From contig MPNA01000016.1 of assembly GCA_002238785.1 (NCBI GenBank), positions 1 through 64,000 of the forward strand: DNA of 64,000 nucleotides. Direction: 5' to 3'. Of this stretch, positions 1 through 9,049 are shown one piece after another (within the stretch, counting starts at the first letter, position 1; every line of letters starts with the position of its first letter). Both the position numbers and the translations under genes were made by a program. The notes beneath the pieces are model-generated. The model searched no databases. It saw only the letters and a program-made list of their open reading frames with translations, and was not told where the DNA came from. Source of the DNA: a bacterium OM1 bin76 (GTDB lineage: Bacteria > Actinomycetota > Acidimicrobiia > Spongiisociales > ZC4RG35).

Positions 1-6
1 TCACAA

Positions 7-78
7 GAAGTGCCTCCTCTGCTTGGGTGACAGCCGTTCTTACATAACAGCTATTCTCCCAGGTCAGAGAGGCACTTC
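7..78. repeat. Imperfect inverted repeat near the left edge
   Basis: Arms at 7-27 and 58-78 are near-complementary. The outer 10 bases (gaagtgcctc and gaggcacttc) pair perfectly and the rest pairs with small mismatches around a 30-base loop. It could be a structured RNA, a terminator or the remains of a mobile-element end. No neighbouring transposase is visible. Confidence 0.5.
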
Positions 79-234
79 ACCGCATTTCACCCCCACCCAC
101 CCCACAAACCACCGGTGGATCTAGGCTTAGTGAGGACGGGATTGACTTTCATGCCGAGATGAGACGGGCAAAGGCTGAGTTCATCAAAGAGGAACGCCTG
201 CGCTTCATCAAAGACGGTTGATCGGCTCGCCAAC

Positions 235-450
235 TCAGAGACACCGTTGGCAAGGGGACAAACCACCCGAATGGGAGGACGAGGAACACCGGTGACCAAA
301 CGATCGACGGGCCCCCGGTGGACTCAGAGACTGTCGGGAAGTGGCCGATAGTGCACCATGAGGGGGGAGGAATGGATGGTGCTTACCGCTTTCAGCGATC
401 GCTAACAGTTGTTTGGTTGTTCCTTGGGGTTTTGTTATGTACTCACTCAT
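235..450 (-). CDS. Possible small protein of about 71 aa, unknown
   Basis: An ATG at 450 follows a strong ribosome binding site (AAAGGAG, 5 bases before the ATG). The first 27 residues (beginning MSEYITKPQG) read like a normal protein. The rest is rich in Ser, Pro and Arg and looks like out-of-frame translation, so the gene may be broken or only a remnant. I recognise no family. Confidence 0.3.
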   Translation of the reverse strand: MSEYITKPQGTTKQLLAIAESGKHHPFLPPHGALSATSRQSLSPPGARRSFGHRCSSSSHSGGLSPCQRCL

Positions 451-743
451 GAGTTTCTCCTTTCTTCTGTCCAGGGTTGATCCTGAAAACTGGCGAGCCG
501 TTGAGGAAGAGGACAAGTCAGCGGGTCCAGTTGTATCAGCCGTTTGAGGTCTTTATCGAACTCGGCGTCGAGGTCCTCTCTGGAACTCCACTTTGGGCCG
601 CGGGGAAGTAGTAGAGGCAGGCATCGAGACCTCCTAGCTTGCTAGGCAATCGCGAACCGTGTTGGGGAGATTTCCCCAGCGGAGCAGTAACCCCCCAAGG
701 CGTATCCCCGGCCGGATGTGCTGGGGATACGCCCAACCGTTTC
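451..743. other. Intergenic, structured, no clear gene
   Basis: No convincing coding sequence on either strand; the short reading frames have no good start and look like chance translation. A short hairpin (ttggggag-attt-ccccag) lies at about 662-679, followed by the stronger hairpin listed at 699-733. Confidence 0.5.
699..733 (-). terminator. Hairpin just past the end of the amidase-like gene
   Basis: A perfect 11-bp stem (ggcgtatcccc / ggggatacgcc) closes a 13-base loop, starting 10 bases beyond the minus-strand stop codon at 744. There is no T-run after it, so it may be an intrinsic-like or Rho-assisted terminator or simply an mRNA-stabilising hairpin. Confidence 0.45.
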
Positions 744-1364
744 CTACTCTGGTCGAACTGTTTGGTCGTGGCCTACCAACTGCTTGTACAAACCCTCCGG
801 CGACAAACTCCTACGAACCGAAGTGGTGGGAGGCGTGTTGGTCCGGGCCATCGACGCTAAACATTGAATAGCCTCCCAGCCCAGCAATGTGTCCTGATGG
901 GGAGGCTGCACCCACGATTTCGCGTGTCTTGCCTTCCTCTGGAAGGACATGAAGATCACTCTCCGGTGAACCTTCCGCATCAAATAATTCATCCCCAGTT
1001 CGAGAATTCCGGGGTAGTTGTACTTCCCCCCGATCTTCATAAGCACCTCAGCGATCCTGAACTCCACCTCTTCGGCGGGAGGCCTCAACACCTTTAAGAC
1101 GGTCGGTGCTTTGTTCTTCCCGTCCATAGCCCAGTCCCTGTTTTCCCTGCGGACACGGGGCAACATCCGATCGAAGGGAAAGGTCTCAACCGTGTGCATC
1201 TCCACCAGCCCGTTCTCGTCTCTCACAACAGCCACCACCGTCCCGCAGTGAGTCATCGATTCCCCAGTAACCCACCGGATCACCGCGCTCAAGGTCCCCC
1301 GCTGCGAAGTGAAAATCATATCCCCCGCCCCAACCTGACGCGGGTCTTCTACTTTCCGGTACAT
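744..1364 (-). CDS. YiiX/NlpC-P60-like (permuted papain-fold) protein, possibly degraded at the C-terminus
   Basis: The N-terminal half follows the pattern of permuted papain-like amidases of the YiiX/YaeF type. A GDMIF box at about residues 15-19 is followed by a candidate catalytic His in MTHCGTV (residue 40), then a GGKYNYP segment (about 113-119) like the GKPYD stretch of the family. The expected Cys-Ser nucleophile motif near the C-terminus is not visible; after about residue 148 the sequence looks unlike the family, so the gene may be frameshifted or inactive. The ATG at 1364 is chosen over a GTG one codon upstream. Family members hydrolyse amide or ester bonds in cell-wall or lipid substrates; the substrate here is unknown. 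Confidence 0.45.
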   Translation of the reverse strand: MYRKVEDPRQVGAGDMIFTSQRGTLSAVIRWVTGESMTHCGTVVAVVRDENGLVEMHTVETFPFDRMLPRVRRENRDWAMDGKNKAPTVLKVLRPPAEEVEFRIAEVLMKIGGKYNYPGILELGMNYLMRKVHRRVIFMSFQRKARHAKSWVQPPHQDTLLGWEAIQCLASMARTNTPPTTSVRRSLSPEGLYKQLVGHDQTVRPE

Positions 1365-1797
1365 CACCCCACCAACCTAGCCGGATCGAGGCTACATATT
1401 GCGAAGCATGGGAGATGCAGAAGCGATGTCATCTCCTCGGTAGGCGGTCGAGATCCGCCTGGGCGAAATACGCCGACGCCTTCCGCAGGATCTCATTCGC
1501 CCGTCCGAGTCTTGCTTCGCAGAGACGCAGAACTCAGAAAACAGGCTGCTCAGATGTGTGGAGGGTTACTAACCGTGCTCCGGGCCAGCGACAGTGTATG
1601 AAATGCCAGTCAGTACTGGAACATCCCACCTCCGTTGAATTCTGCCTCCCTTTAGAAGAACGCATTTTTCGCAAGAAAGCGGGGGGTCGGGAATCTGTTG
1701 ATTGTGAGGGACGGTTCTCCATATCGGGTGCTGGGGGCCGTTCCTTGGATCATCGGAGATTGTCTGCGGCTCGGCTGGTTGCCCGGTGTTCACGCGA
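1365..1797. other. Intergenic, no gene seen
   Basis: About 430 bases between the amidase-like gene and the 3' end of the K+ channel gene. Overlapping reading frames occur on both strands, but none has a ribosome binding site or recognisable motifs. No tRNA-like fold was spotted by eye. Confidence 0.5.
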
Positions 1798-2598
1798 TTA
1801 TTCGGCATCAGAGTCTTGGGCCTCAGGAGTTAGGTGTTCCTGTATTTGTCCTAACGCAGCTTCTATGCGTTCCTGGCGTTGCTCAAGAGACCGCAGGCGG
1901 TCAACGATATCAGACTCCTGGTCCGTTTCAACGAAGTAGGCGGCTATGTTGGCGGTGATGAAGGACACCACCCCGATCCCGGCAAACATCAATACCACCG
2001 CGGTTGCCCTTCCTCCCGTAGTGACTGGAGAGAAGTCTCCGTAGCCGACTGTGGTGAGGGTTACCACGGTCCACCACAGGCCATCAACTATGGAGTGTCC
2101 CTCGAACACTGCGAACAGCCCACCGGTCACCAGCGCTATGAGAACGAAGACGCCGGTTACGTAGCCGAGTCCGCGCTTTCGGAGGATGTTACGCAATATT
2201 ATTAGACCCCGGGTGGCAACCGCGGCTAAACCCGCCAAGCGGAGCAGACGAAGCACCCGGACCAGGCGAGACAACCGCGCAAGCCGAGTGAGAGCGAACA
2301 GTTCGCCCAGCAGCGGGAAAGAGACAAGAATGATCAGCACATCCAGCCAGGCCTTCCTGGCATAGGCACGACGGTCGTCGGTCAGGAGAGTCACCACGGC
2401 GAATTCCAAAGTGAACGCTGCCCAGATAAGCCAATTGACTATCTCAAGAAGCGTCTCCCACCCCCCGACAGCAATTCGTTCGATTATCACTACCGGGATA
2501 ACCGCCAACGCCGCAACCATCACCGGTATCTCGAACCGTTGACGAACCCTCGCAGCTCGCCGGTTCAGCACGCCCTCAAGAGTCCGGTGATCCCTCAC
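1798..2598 (-). CDS. Voltage-gated-type potassium channel (6 TM)
   Basis: This 266-aa inner-membrane protein has the layout of a six-helix K+ channel subunit. There are hydrophobic helices S1 to S3, an S4 helix with Arg spaced every few residues (LTRLARLSRLVRVLRLLRL), S5, a pore loop with the full selectivity filter TVGYGD, and S6. The last 35 residues form a charged, probably coiled-coil tail instead of the RCK domain seen in many bacterial channels. It should assemble as a tetramer and pass K+ across the cytoplasmic membrane. The start is GTG at 2598. It is a single gene with no partner nearby. Confidence 0.9.
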   Translation of the reverse strand: MRDHRTLEGVLNRRAARVRQRFEIPVMVAALAVIPVVIIERIAVGGWETLLEIVNWLIWAAFTLEFAVVTLLTDDRRAYARKAWLDVLIILVSFPLLGELFALTRLARLSRLVRVLRLLRLAGLAAVATRGLIILRNILRKRGLGYVTGVFVLIALVTGGLFAVFEGHSIVDGLWWTVVTLTTVGYGDFSPVTTGGRATAVVLMFAGIGVVSFITANIAAYFVETDQESDIVDRLRSLEQRQERIEAALGQIQEHLTPEAQDSDAE

Positions 2599-3113
2599 GA
2601 ATCCAAAGACTACTCAAGGCGACTCGGTTAAAACACTTGCGCAAGCACCGGCCAGAACCAGACTTCGCAACTTGCCACAGCGCGGCTTTCTCGGGCGTTT
2701 GTGGTAAGCGACCAGGGCTGTGCCGGTTGGAAAAGCTGTCGGCACCTTGCCCCTCCGGAGCGACAGTGTTGGCCGACGGTGTCGAAACCGGGTTGCATCC
2801 CGACTTGACATCGGAAGACACTCCGGCTGTTCGCCGATCTCGAAGGGAACACCAAAAGGGCTGCAACTGCCTTTCACGTCGCACAGCCTCGCGGTTCTCA
2901 GCGGGATGGGACAGACCCAAGCATTGTTGTTCGCAAGAACACAACCGGTTCGTCGGAGCTGACCTGCGAGAACTCGTCCGGTGACCGGTCGGGTATCCCG
3001 GACAGGCAAGCCTTCGCCCGAGCCTAAGCTACTACACCAAGGTGTCCCGCCGAGAGAGTAGCCTGACTACGACTATCAGGAGAGCTAGTCGGGCACGCTC
3101 CGCACAGAGGGGC
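2599..3113. other. Intergenic, no gene supported
   Basis: A 515-base gap. Overlapping 75-130 codon reading frames exist on both strands, but none has a good ribosome binding site, hydrophobic pattern or recognisable motif. It may hold the promoter of the channel gene, which I cannot place with confidence. Confidence 0.5.
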
Positions 3114-4631
3114 TTAGAGGAATAATCTCATTCGCTGTTCGAGGAGTGGACGACTGAGGATTCCGGTCATGTTGAAAACTTCGAGGTTGAAGCGGCCATC
3201 GGGATTGCGCGACCACCATTCTTCCGCGACCCAGCCAAGGTCTTCTGCGGCGATCACGGCTATGTTGGTGCTGTCGCACTGGGCTGCGAGTTGCCACACT
3301 CTGTCCATTGCGGAGTCATCAGGTTTGGCAACAATGACCAGGAAGCATGCAACCGGGTCCCTCGCGTCGCGGATGTAGCGTTTGAACTGTCTGAGGTGGG
3401 AGGGCGGAAACGAATAGGTGTCTTCCGTACTCTTGTTGTCCCACATCAGCACGTCCCCCCTTGTTTTCCGACGCCCGCCGAATCGTATGCAACCGTCGGG
3501 GTGTTCGCTGCCCGCCATCTCCATCAGTGTGGCGCCCAGCCTTGATTCGAAGAGGAATCGAGTTGCTGTTTCGAACCCACGCTCAATGTCGCTGTCCTTG
3601 GTGATGATCTGGTTAGCCAGCAGGTTCTCGCGGTCGCGCCGGGCAAGTTCCGGGAGATACTTGTAAAGACGCTCGCCGGGGGAGGCTTCGTCGGACACCT
3701 CTTTTGTGATCAGATTGGCGAAGTACCCGATGATCCGTTGGGTTCGCTCCGCTTTCGTGCCGCTCACCGGTACACCCGGCAGCGAGGAACACAGCTTGTG
3801 CAGCTCCTGGGTGGACAGGATTCCCAACACTCGGCTAGGTCTCATGCCAGAGGATATCACCCGGCTCTTTAGTTCGGGCTTTGTACCCGAAGTGGGAAGG
3901 TTCTTCTTGGCCAGCACCAGCTTTAACTGAACAACCGTAAGGGTTTCGAGGAGCAACTCCCACGCATGCAGCCCGAGTTCCAGGCCGAGTGCTTCCATCA
4001 CGGAAGCCTGGATTTCGTCCGGGATCATGTAGGGCGAGCCATCGGCTTTGTTGCAATGGAAAACGATGCCCCCTCGCTGAAGCTTGTTGAGAACGTCGCG
4101 GCAGTCGCTCGGAGTGTGCAGGACGTTGCCCGGCTGGGGGAAGTGATCCAACTGGGCGAGCACGATCCGCAAGACAGCCTCGGACAGCCCCAGGCTGTCG
4201 CGGAGAGCGCGCAGCAGGTTCAACTCGCTGACCGTTATGTGGTCATCTTCCAGCGCCACCATGAGGACGTCCCTTAAGACTTCGACGTGCTGCGAATCCT
4301 CGTACTGCAGGCTGTCCTCGTCGCCCGCGGCGGCGAGGACAGCCTGTTCTAGTTGGTGAAGGCCCTCTACAATGTCCTGCTCCGAAGCCGACCAGTCGGG
4401 ACGGTTTACGAACGCCTCCAGCATGCACGTCTGCCGAATCTGCTCCGAGAATGGACCGTCGAACCGCAGAACGGTCGAGATTCGTTCCGGGTCGGTCAGT
4501 TCCTCAACATTTCGCAGAATGATGTCCCGGGCTTGGTTCTCGTCAGGCTTCGGGAAGTCCTTAGTGAAGCTGTCCACGATGCGTTGTAACGGGAGTTTCG
4601 ACATCTGCTTGATCGCATCAGCTACCTTCAT
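3114..4631 (-). CDS. TerB-like / double SAP / PD-(D/E)XK nuclease-like protein
   Basis: The 505-aa product appears to be a multidomain DNA-binding nuclease. Residue numbers here are counted from a possible TTG start three codons upstream of the chosen ATG. Residues about 115-170 form an acidic helical block with a TerB-like signature (ALEDDHITVSELNLLRAL). Two SAP-like helix-turn-helix units follow at about 233-263 and 273-305, each with an SGTK-[PA]E core; SAP motifs usually bind DNA. The C-terminal third (about 355-505) fits a restriction-endonuclease fold: Glu365, then GD at 395-396 and DNK at 401-403 form the E...D...(D/E)XK pattern. I do not recognise a named family for the whole architecture. 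It stands alone between a K+ channel and an acetyltransferase; a defence or repair role is possible but inferred. Confidence 0.6.
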   Translation of the reverse strand: MKVADAIKQMSKLPLQRIVDSFTKDFPKPDENQARDIILRNVEELTDPERISTVLRFDGPFSEQIRQTCMLEAFVNRPDWSASEQDIVEGLHQLEQAVLAAAGDEDSLQYEDSQHVEVLRDVLMVALEDDHITVSELNLLRALRDSLGLSEAVLRIVLAQLDHFPQPGNVLHTPSDCRDVLNKLQRGGIVFHCNKADGSPYMIPDEIQASVMEALGLELGLHAWELLLETLTVVQLKLVLAKKNLPTSGTKPELKSRVISSGMRPSRVLGILSTQELHKLCSSLPGVPVSGTKAERTQRIIGYFANLITKEVSDEASPGERLYKYLPELARRDRENLLANQIITKDSDIERGFETATRFLFESRLGATLMEMAGSEHPDGCIRFGGRRKTRGDVLMWDNKSTEDTYSFPPSHLRQFKRYIRDARDPVACFLVIVAKPDDSAMDRVWQLAAQCDSTNIAVIAAEDLGWVAEEWWSRNPDGRFNLEVFNMTGILSRPLLEQRMRLFL

Positions 4632-5008
4632 GGACACCAATCCCAGTTAGAAAACGGTTTGACACATGAGCTGGAAGGGCCCAATACCACGCCGATATCA
4701 TCGGATACATGTTAGTGCTCGTAGTCTGCATGAGTGAGTTCGGGATGCCGCCAAGGGTCAGTGGGATGCGCACTGACCCTTCTGTGGAACATAGCAAACC
4801 CAACGGTTGAGGAGAGTGCCAAAACTAGTTTCAGAATTGGGCAAAAGTAGTTTCAACGCCCTGTTAGCTCGATGCCGTGATCTGGAGGTTTGGCGTTTCG
4901 CGCCAGCGCCACAAGGGCGGGGGGGGTGGCGCGTAATGTGGCGGGCAGTTGTTGTGGTTAATGGTAGTGGGGTGGTCCTCTCCGCCCCTAACGACTATGT
5001 CGGGCCGT
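4632..5008. other. Intergenic with one strong hairpin
   Basis: No supported gene. A perfect 10-bp stem (aagggtcagt / actgaccctt, 4753-4762 and 4772-4781) encloses a 9-base loop. It lies between the end of the acetyltransferase gene and the start of the nuclease-like gene and could be a terminator for the former, although it sits about 230 bases past that stop. Confidence 0.5.
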
Positions 5009-5626
5009 CTAGTTTGACGATGATGTCTCGAGGCTTTGCCGGTGGCCGTCTTGAAGATGTGGGGTATTCCATAGTCCCTTGTGTTCCTGGGACTGGTTGG
5101 CAGCAAGGTCGGCGATGTTCCTCCATCCATAACACACCTCCGTGACGTCCCTGCCTCCTATGGTGATCGTCCCCGACCCAATCAACTCACCTCCCAGTGA
5201 CTTGTAGAAACGGCAGGCTCCATGAGTGTCTTTGAAGGTCCAAACCAGCATGGAATGGAATCCATTGGCCCGCGATTCCTCAGCCACAGCCGAGACAAGA
5301 AGCCGCCCCAAACCTTGGCGTTGGTATCCCGCCAGCAGGTAGATGAGGTACAGTTCGGCACGGTAGGTGGGATTGCCCTCCCGTTCGGGTCCTCCTCCTG
5401 CCAAGCCGACAACTTTGCCGACATGAGTCTCTGCAACGAAGTACTTGGGGGTGTCTTGGTGATCGGCCAGAACACGGTACCACTTCAATTCTGCCTTGCG
5501 ATAGGAGAGACCATCTAGGTACTCCGACGGTAAGATTCCGGCATTGGTGGTCCGCCAAGCATCAACATAGACTCTGGCCATGGCAGGGACGTCCCCGGAT
5601 TCGGCGGCTCTTATTCGGACATCCAT
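5009..5626 (-). CDS. GNAT-family N-acetyltransferase
   Basis: A 205-aa cytosolic enzyme of the GNAT fold, which moves an acetyl group from acetyl-CoA to an amine. The N-terminus (VRIRAAESGDVPAMARVYVD) is a typical first strand and helix, and motif A, the CoA pyrophosphate loop, is visible as GYQRQGLGRLLV. The ATG at 5626 is chosen because this is where the domain begins; an upstream extension of 37 codons looks non-coding. The last 35 residues after the fold are polar and probably disordered. The acceptor is unknown and nothing nearby suggests one. Confidence 0.85.
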   Translation of the reverse strand: MDVRIRAAESGDVPAMARVYVDAWRTTNAGILPSEYLDGLSYRKAELKWYRVLADHQDTPKYFVAETHVGKVVGLAGGGPEREGNPTYRAELYLIYLLAGYQRQGLGRLLVSAVAEESRANGFHSMLVWTFKDTHGACRFYKSLGGELIGSGTITIGGRDVTEVCYGWRNIADLAANQSQEHKGLWNTPHLQDGHRQSLETSSSN

Positions 5627-5823
5627 TAGATCCCAGCGTCTGTCGTTCAGCAAGAGCCCTTGACAACTGTCGATCGCGGTTCCGCACCTAGAAGTGTGGG
5701 TAACGTGCGGTACACCAGAGAGGACCCCGGCATCCAAGTGTAGGTTGAAGCCATCCAGGATCGAGATGAGTCTTCTTTCAAGGGTCTCGGGAACCGTCGC
5801 TTCGCACTTGGGTCAGTTGCGCT

Positions 5824-6270
5824 TTACGTGGGAGATGTACCCAGAGCGGTTCTCTCCGCGGGCGCCGACTGGCGCCATAGCCGAACAGCCTGAAATGCCC
5901 ATGTCAGGGGCCCGGCGGTCTCCACATAGATCCACAGGATCCCGTCGTCGGTGTGTCCCCATGAAGCGAACCAATTAAGGAAGAAGGGGATCGCCACCAA
6001 GATGGTGAAGTAAAAGAAGATGTTGGACACGAACCAACTCATCGGAAGTGGGGACTTGCTGGCTTCACGTCTGGTTGACAGGAAGGCGGTGACCATGGTC
6101 AGTAGTAGGGCTACCGCCATGAACAGGTCCAGCGTCGCTAATCGATCACCCCCATCAGAAGAAGCCTCCTCCACGGCGTCCTCAAAAAAGGAATGTTCGA
6201 GGAAATGCACCGCGACCCAAACCGCCATCACCGCAAGAAAGGCACTGATGATCCGATGCAACGCCTTCAT
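5824..6270 (-). CDS. Four-helix membrane protein behind a Fur-family box
   Basis: A 148-aa protein of unknown function with four predicted membrane helices (about residues 7-24, 49-66, 79-103 and 111-132). The loop between the first two is acidic (EDAVEEASSDGGD). Helix 1 contains HFLEH, two His that could contact a metal. Translation starts at the ATG at 6270 behind a strong ribosome binding site (TAGGAGGTGA). A near-consensus Fur-type operator lies about 20 bases upstream of the ATG, so expression is probably controlled by metal level. I do not recognise the family; a role in metal transport or envelope response is inference from the operator only. Confidence 0.7.
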   Translation of the reverse strand: MKALHRIISAFLAVMAVWVAVHFLEHSFFEDAVEEASSDGGDRLATLDLFMAVALLLTMVTAFLSTRREASKSPLPMSWFVSNIFFYFTILVAIPFFLNWFASWGHTDDGILWIYVETAGPLTWAFQAVRLWRQSAPAERTALGTSPT

Positions 6271-6290
6271 TCCATCACCTCCTAACCTTT

Positions 6291-6309
6291 AGTAATGATA
6301 ATCATTATC
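6291..6309. promoter_or_regulatory. Fur-family (Fur/Zur/Mur) binding box
   Basis: The 19 bases agtaatgataatcattatc match the classical Fur consensus (GATAATGATAATCATTATC) at 17 positions. They contain a perfect 7-1-7 palindrome (TAATGAT-A-ATCATTA). The site sits in the promoter region of the 148-aa membrane protein gene. Which metal is sensed (Fe, Zn or Mn) cannot be told from the site alone. Confidence 0.8.
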
Positions 6310-6415
6310 GGAACGGTACCTAATGCAGACCAGGGGTGGGTGTCTTGCGGATCTTGTAACACTGCCCCTCAGCCGGGTCGCGCCTTTGGTCCCCATGCCA
6401 GAGGACATTTAGGCG

Positions 6416-7063
6416 TCAGGTATCGAACCGCTTATTGAGAACCGTGATGGCTTCCGACGGTGAGACGTTTCGCTCAGCAGCCAGAACCAATAGGTGATAG
6501 ATGAGGTCTGCTATCTCCTCGGCCAATCGTAGGTTGTCCGCCTCTCCGTGGGCGTGGTCCTTGGCGGCCATCAGGACTTCGGTTGCTTCTTCCACCACTT
6601 TTCGGCCAGTGAGATCCGCCCCGCCTTCCAGCAATCGAGTGGTGTAGGAAGCGGCGGGTCGTTGCTCCGCCCGGGAAGCGATCACCTCCCACAGACGCTC
6701 CAACCAGTGGAAGCCCTGGCCTCGGGGACCGTCATCAAAGCAAGTCACCGTCTGGCGGTGGCATGCGGGGCCGGCCGGTCGAGCAGTGATCAGCAGAGTG
6801 TCGGCGTCGCAATCGGCCGCTATCGTCACCGCTTCCAGGAGGGAGCCACTGGTGGCCCCTTTCAACCACAACTCCCGTCGAGACCTGGACCAAAAGTGGA
6901 CGTAGCCAGTCTCCAAGGTGAGTGCATAAGACTCCGAGTTGAGATAGGCCACCATCAGGACCTGGCCGGTGAGGGCATCCTGGATCACACCGGGTATCAG
7001 GCCCTGGGAATCCCACCGGAGCTTCTTCGCCGGGGGAGGGTCGGTGATCGGCGACGCGGTCAT
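6416..7063 (-). CDS. hisIE: Bifunctional phosphoribosyl-AMP cyclohydrolase / phosphoribosyl-ATP pyrophosphatase
   Basis: This 215-aa cytosolic enzyme does steps 2 and 3 of histidine synthesis: it removes pyrophosphate from PR-ATP and then opens the adenine ring of PR-AMP. The HisI half (about residues 15-120) has the metal-site motifs DCDADT and CHRQTVTCF. The HisE half (about 125-213) has the helical [11 protein letters not shown] and [13 protein letters not shown] signature. The ATG at 7063 overlaps the hisF stop codon (ATGA), so it is translationally coupled as the last gene of the his operon. Confidence 0.96.
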   Translation of the reverse strand: MTASPITDPPPAKKLRWDSQGLIPGVIQDALTGQVLMVAYLNSESYALTLETGYVHFWSRSRRELWLKGATSGSLLEAVTIAADCDADTLLITARPAGPACHRQTVTCFDDGPRGQGFHWLERLWEVIASRAEQRPAASYTTRLLEGGADLTGRKVVEEATEVLMAAKDHAHGEADNLRLAEEIADLIYHLLVLAAERNVSPSEAITVLNKRFDT

Positions 7064-7821
7064 GTCAGGCGCACCGGGACGTTGGCTTGAGCCATGGCCT
7101 GCTTGACCTCGGAGATCTCGACCTCCTTGCGATGGAAGATGGAAGCCGCCAGCACTGCCTCGGCCCCGGCTTTCTGGCAAACCTCAACGAAGTGTTCAGG
7201 AGTCCCGGCCCCACCGGAGGCTATGACCGGAACCTCCACCGCTTCGGTAACCGCTGCAGTGAGATCCAGGTCGTAACCGACCTTGGTCCCGTCCCTGTCC
7301 ATAGATGTCAGCAAGATCTCCCCAGCGCCCAACTCGACTCCCCGGGTGGCCCATTCCACGGCGTCCCAACCCACCGGTTCTCGGCCTCCCACCACCACCA
7401 CCTCGAATCCACCGGCGGGCCGACGACGGGCGTCGATGGCCAGCACCACGCACTGGCGGCCGAACTGGCGGCGGCACTCCTGTAGCAACTCGGGACGACG
7501 GACTGCGGCGGTGTTGATGCTCACTTTGTCAGCCCCGGCACGAAGCGCCGATTTCATATCGGCCGGAGAACGGATACCGCCACCCACCGTGAGCGGAACG
7601 AAGACCTCCGAGGCGGTGTGCCTGACCACGTCCCACATGGTGTCCCGGTTCTCGGGAGCGGCCGCAATGTCGAGGAAGCAGATCTCGTCCGCCCCTTCCT
7701 GGGCGTACCGGGCGGCCAACTCCGTTGGATCCCCTTCATCGGTGAGGTTTACGAAGTTGACGCCCTTCACCACGCGGCCAGCGGCCACGTCCAAGCAGGG
7801 GATGATCCTCTTACGAAGCAT
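7060..7821 (-). CDS. hisF: Imidazole glycerol phosphate synthase cyclase subunit
   Basis: A 253-aa (beta/alpha)8 barrel enzyme. With HisH it turns PRFAR and ammonia into imidazole glycerol phosphate and AICAR. The hallmark [14 protein letters not shown] at the N-terminus and [15 protein letters not shown] around residue 175 carry the two catalytic Asp residues. The ATG at 7821 shares one base with the hisH stop, giving tight coupling with its glutaminase partner. Confidence 0.97.
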   Translation of the reverse strand: MLRKRIIPCLDVAAGRVVKGVNFVNLTDEGDPTELAARYAQEGADEICFLDIAAAPENRDTMWDVVRHTASEVFVPLTVGGGIRSPADMKSALRAGADKVSINTAAVRRPELLQECRRQFGRQCVVLAIDARRRPAGGFEVVVVGGREPVGWDAVEWATRGVELGAGEILLTSMDRDGTKVGYDLDLTAAVTEAVEVPVIASGGAGTPEHFVEVCQKAGAEAVLAASIFHRKEVEISEVKQAMAQANVPVRLT

Positions 7822-8453
7822 CAGCCGGCGACGTGATCCTGCCCGGCCGTCCACGCTCGGCAATCAGCCAGGAAGTTGGACAGGACCCTGAGTCCGTTGG
7901 CGCCGGATCGTTCGGGATGGAATTGAACTCCCACCCGGTGGCCGTCTCGCACCGCCACACAGAAGCGGCGTCCGTATTCTGTCTCCGCCGTCACCACCCC
8001 GGGATCGGTCGGAGCCGGCGCGTAGGAATGCACGAAGTAGAAGGTGGCATCAGGAGGCAGGCCCCTCCAAAGGGGGTCATCGGAGGTCATCAGCAGATCG
8101 TTCCAACCGATGTGGGGAAGCCTGGGGGTCTCCTGCAACCGCTCCACCCGGCCTCCCATCAATCCCAGACAAGTGCTGTCGTCCTCAGAACTACCTTCGA
8201 AGAACAACTGCAGTCCCACACAGATTCCCAGTAGCGGCCCCTGCCACTCCACCAACGTCTCGATGAAACCGACTCTTTCCAACCGCTCCATGGCCGCGCC
8301 GGTGGTCCCCACTCCGGGAAGCACCACCCCGTCGGCCCCTTCAATTTGGTGGGGTTCACCAGCCAAGAACGCCTCGGCGCCGGCGCGTTCGAGGCCCTGG
8401 GTGATCGAAACCAGATTGCCGGCGCCGTGATCCACCACGGCGACGATGGTCAA
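7821..8453 (-). CDS. hisH: Imidazole glycerol phosphate synthase glutaminase subunit
   Basis: A 210-aa class I glutamine amidotransferase that hydrolyses glutamine and channels ammonia into HisF. The nucleophile elbow [11 protein letters not shown] carries the catalytic Cys, and VQFHPERSG carries the His and Glu of the triad. The start ATG overlaps the hisB stop by four bases. Confidence 0.97.
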   Translation of the reverse strand: MTIVAVVDHGAGNLVSITQGLERAGAEAFLAGEPHQIEGADGVVLPGVGTTGAAMERLERVGFIETLVEWQGPLLGICVGLQLFFEGSSEDDSTCLGLMGGRVERLQETPRLPHIGWNDLLMTSDDPLWRGLPPDATFYFVHSYAPAPTDPGVVTAETEYGRRFCVAVRDGHRVGVQFHPERSGANGLRVLSNFLADCRAWTAGQDHVAG

Positions 8454-9049
8454 ATCGTCCCTTTGGTGGAGGCCACACCCTGCCGTCGGGGATCTTGGGA
8501 GACCGCCTGCCGCAGCGCCCTGGCAAGGGCCTTGATGGCAGCTTCCGCCTGATGATGGTCATTGAGACCCTCGGAGCGCAGGTGGAGGGTGAAGCCGGCG
8601 GCACGGGCCATCGCCTCCAGCGCGTGGGGAAGGTTTTGGGTAGTGAGATTGCCGATCATCGGATTCTGCAGTGGAAGGTCAATCACCGCATAGGGCCGAC
8701 CGCCCACATCCACTGCCGCGGAACCCAGAGCCTCATCCATGGGTACCGCCGCGTCTCCGAACCGGTTGATGCCGGCCCGGTCGCCCAAAGCCTCAGCCAT
8801 GGCCGAACCAAGCACCAAAGCGGTGTCCTCCACGGTGTGATGGTCGTCGACGTTCAGGTCGCCCTTGGTGTTGACCGTCAGATCGAACAATGCATGGTGG
8901 GCCAAAGAAGTGAGCAGGTGATCAAAGAAGCCCACTCCCGTGGAGACTGCGGCCTGCCCCGATCCGTCCAGGTCCAGATGGACCTCTACGGAAGTCTCCT
9001 GGGTCTCTCGGGTTAGGTGTGCGGTTCTGTCAGGCATATCTGTGCTCAT
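8450..9049 (-). CDS. hisB: Imidazoleglycerol-phosphate dehydratase
   Basis: A 199-aa manganese enzyme that dehydrates imidazole glycerol phosphate to imidazole acetol phosphate. It has the paired metal-binding motifs of the family: DHLLTSLAHH near residue 45, DDHHTVEDTA near 70, and a DHHQAEA motif near the C-terminus. It is the monofunctional form without a phosphatase domain. The start overlaps the hisD stop by four bases; a second in-frame ATG four codons later is also possible. Confidence 0.96.
   Translation of the reverse strand: MSTDMPDRTAHLTRETQETSVEVHLDLDGSGQAAVSTGVGFFDHLLTSLAHHALFDLTVNTKGDLNVDDHHTVEDTALVLGSAMAEALGDRAGINRFGDAAVPMDEALGSAAVDVGGRPYAVIDLPLQNPMIGNLTTQNLPHALEAMARAAGFTLHLRSEGLNDHHQAEAAIKALARALRQAVSQDPRRQGVASTKGTI

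Noticed and set aside
2614-3009. A 131-codon frame in the gap before the K+ channel
   Set aside because: No ribosome binding site or motif, and frames of similar length exist on the other strand.
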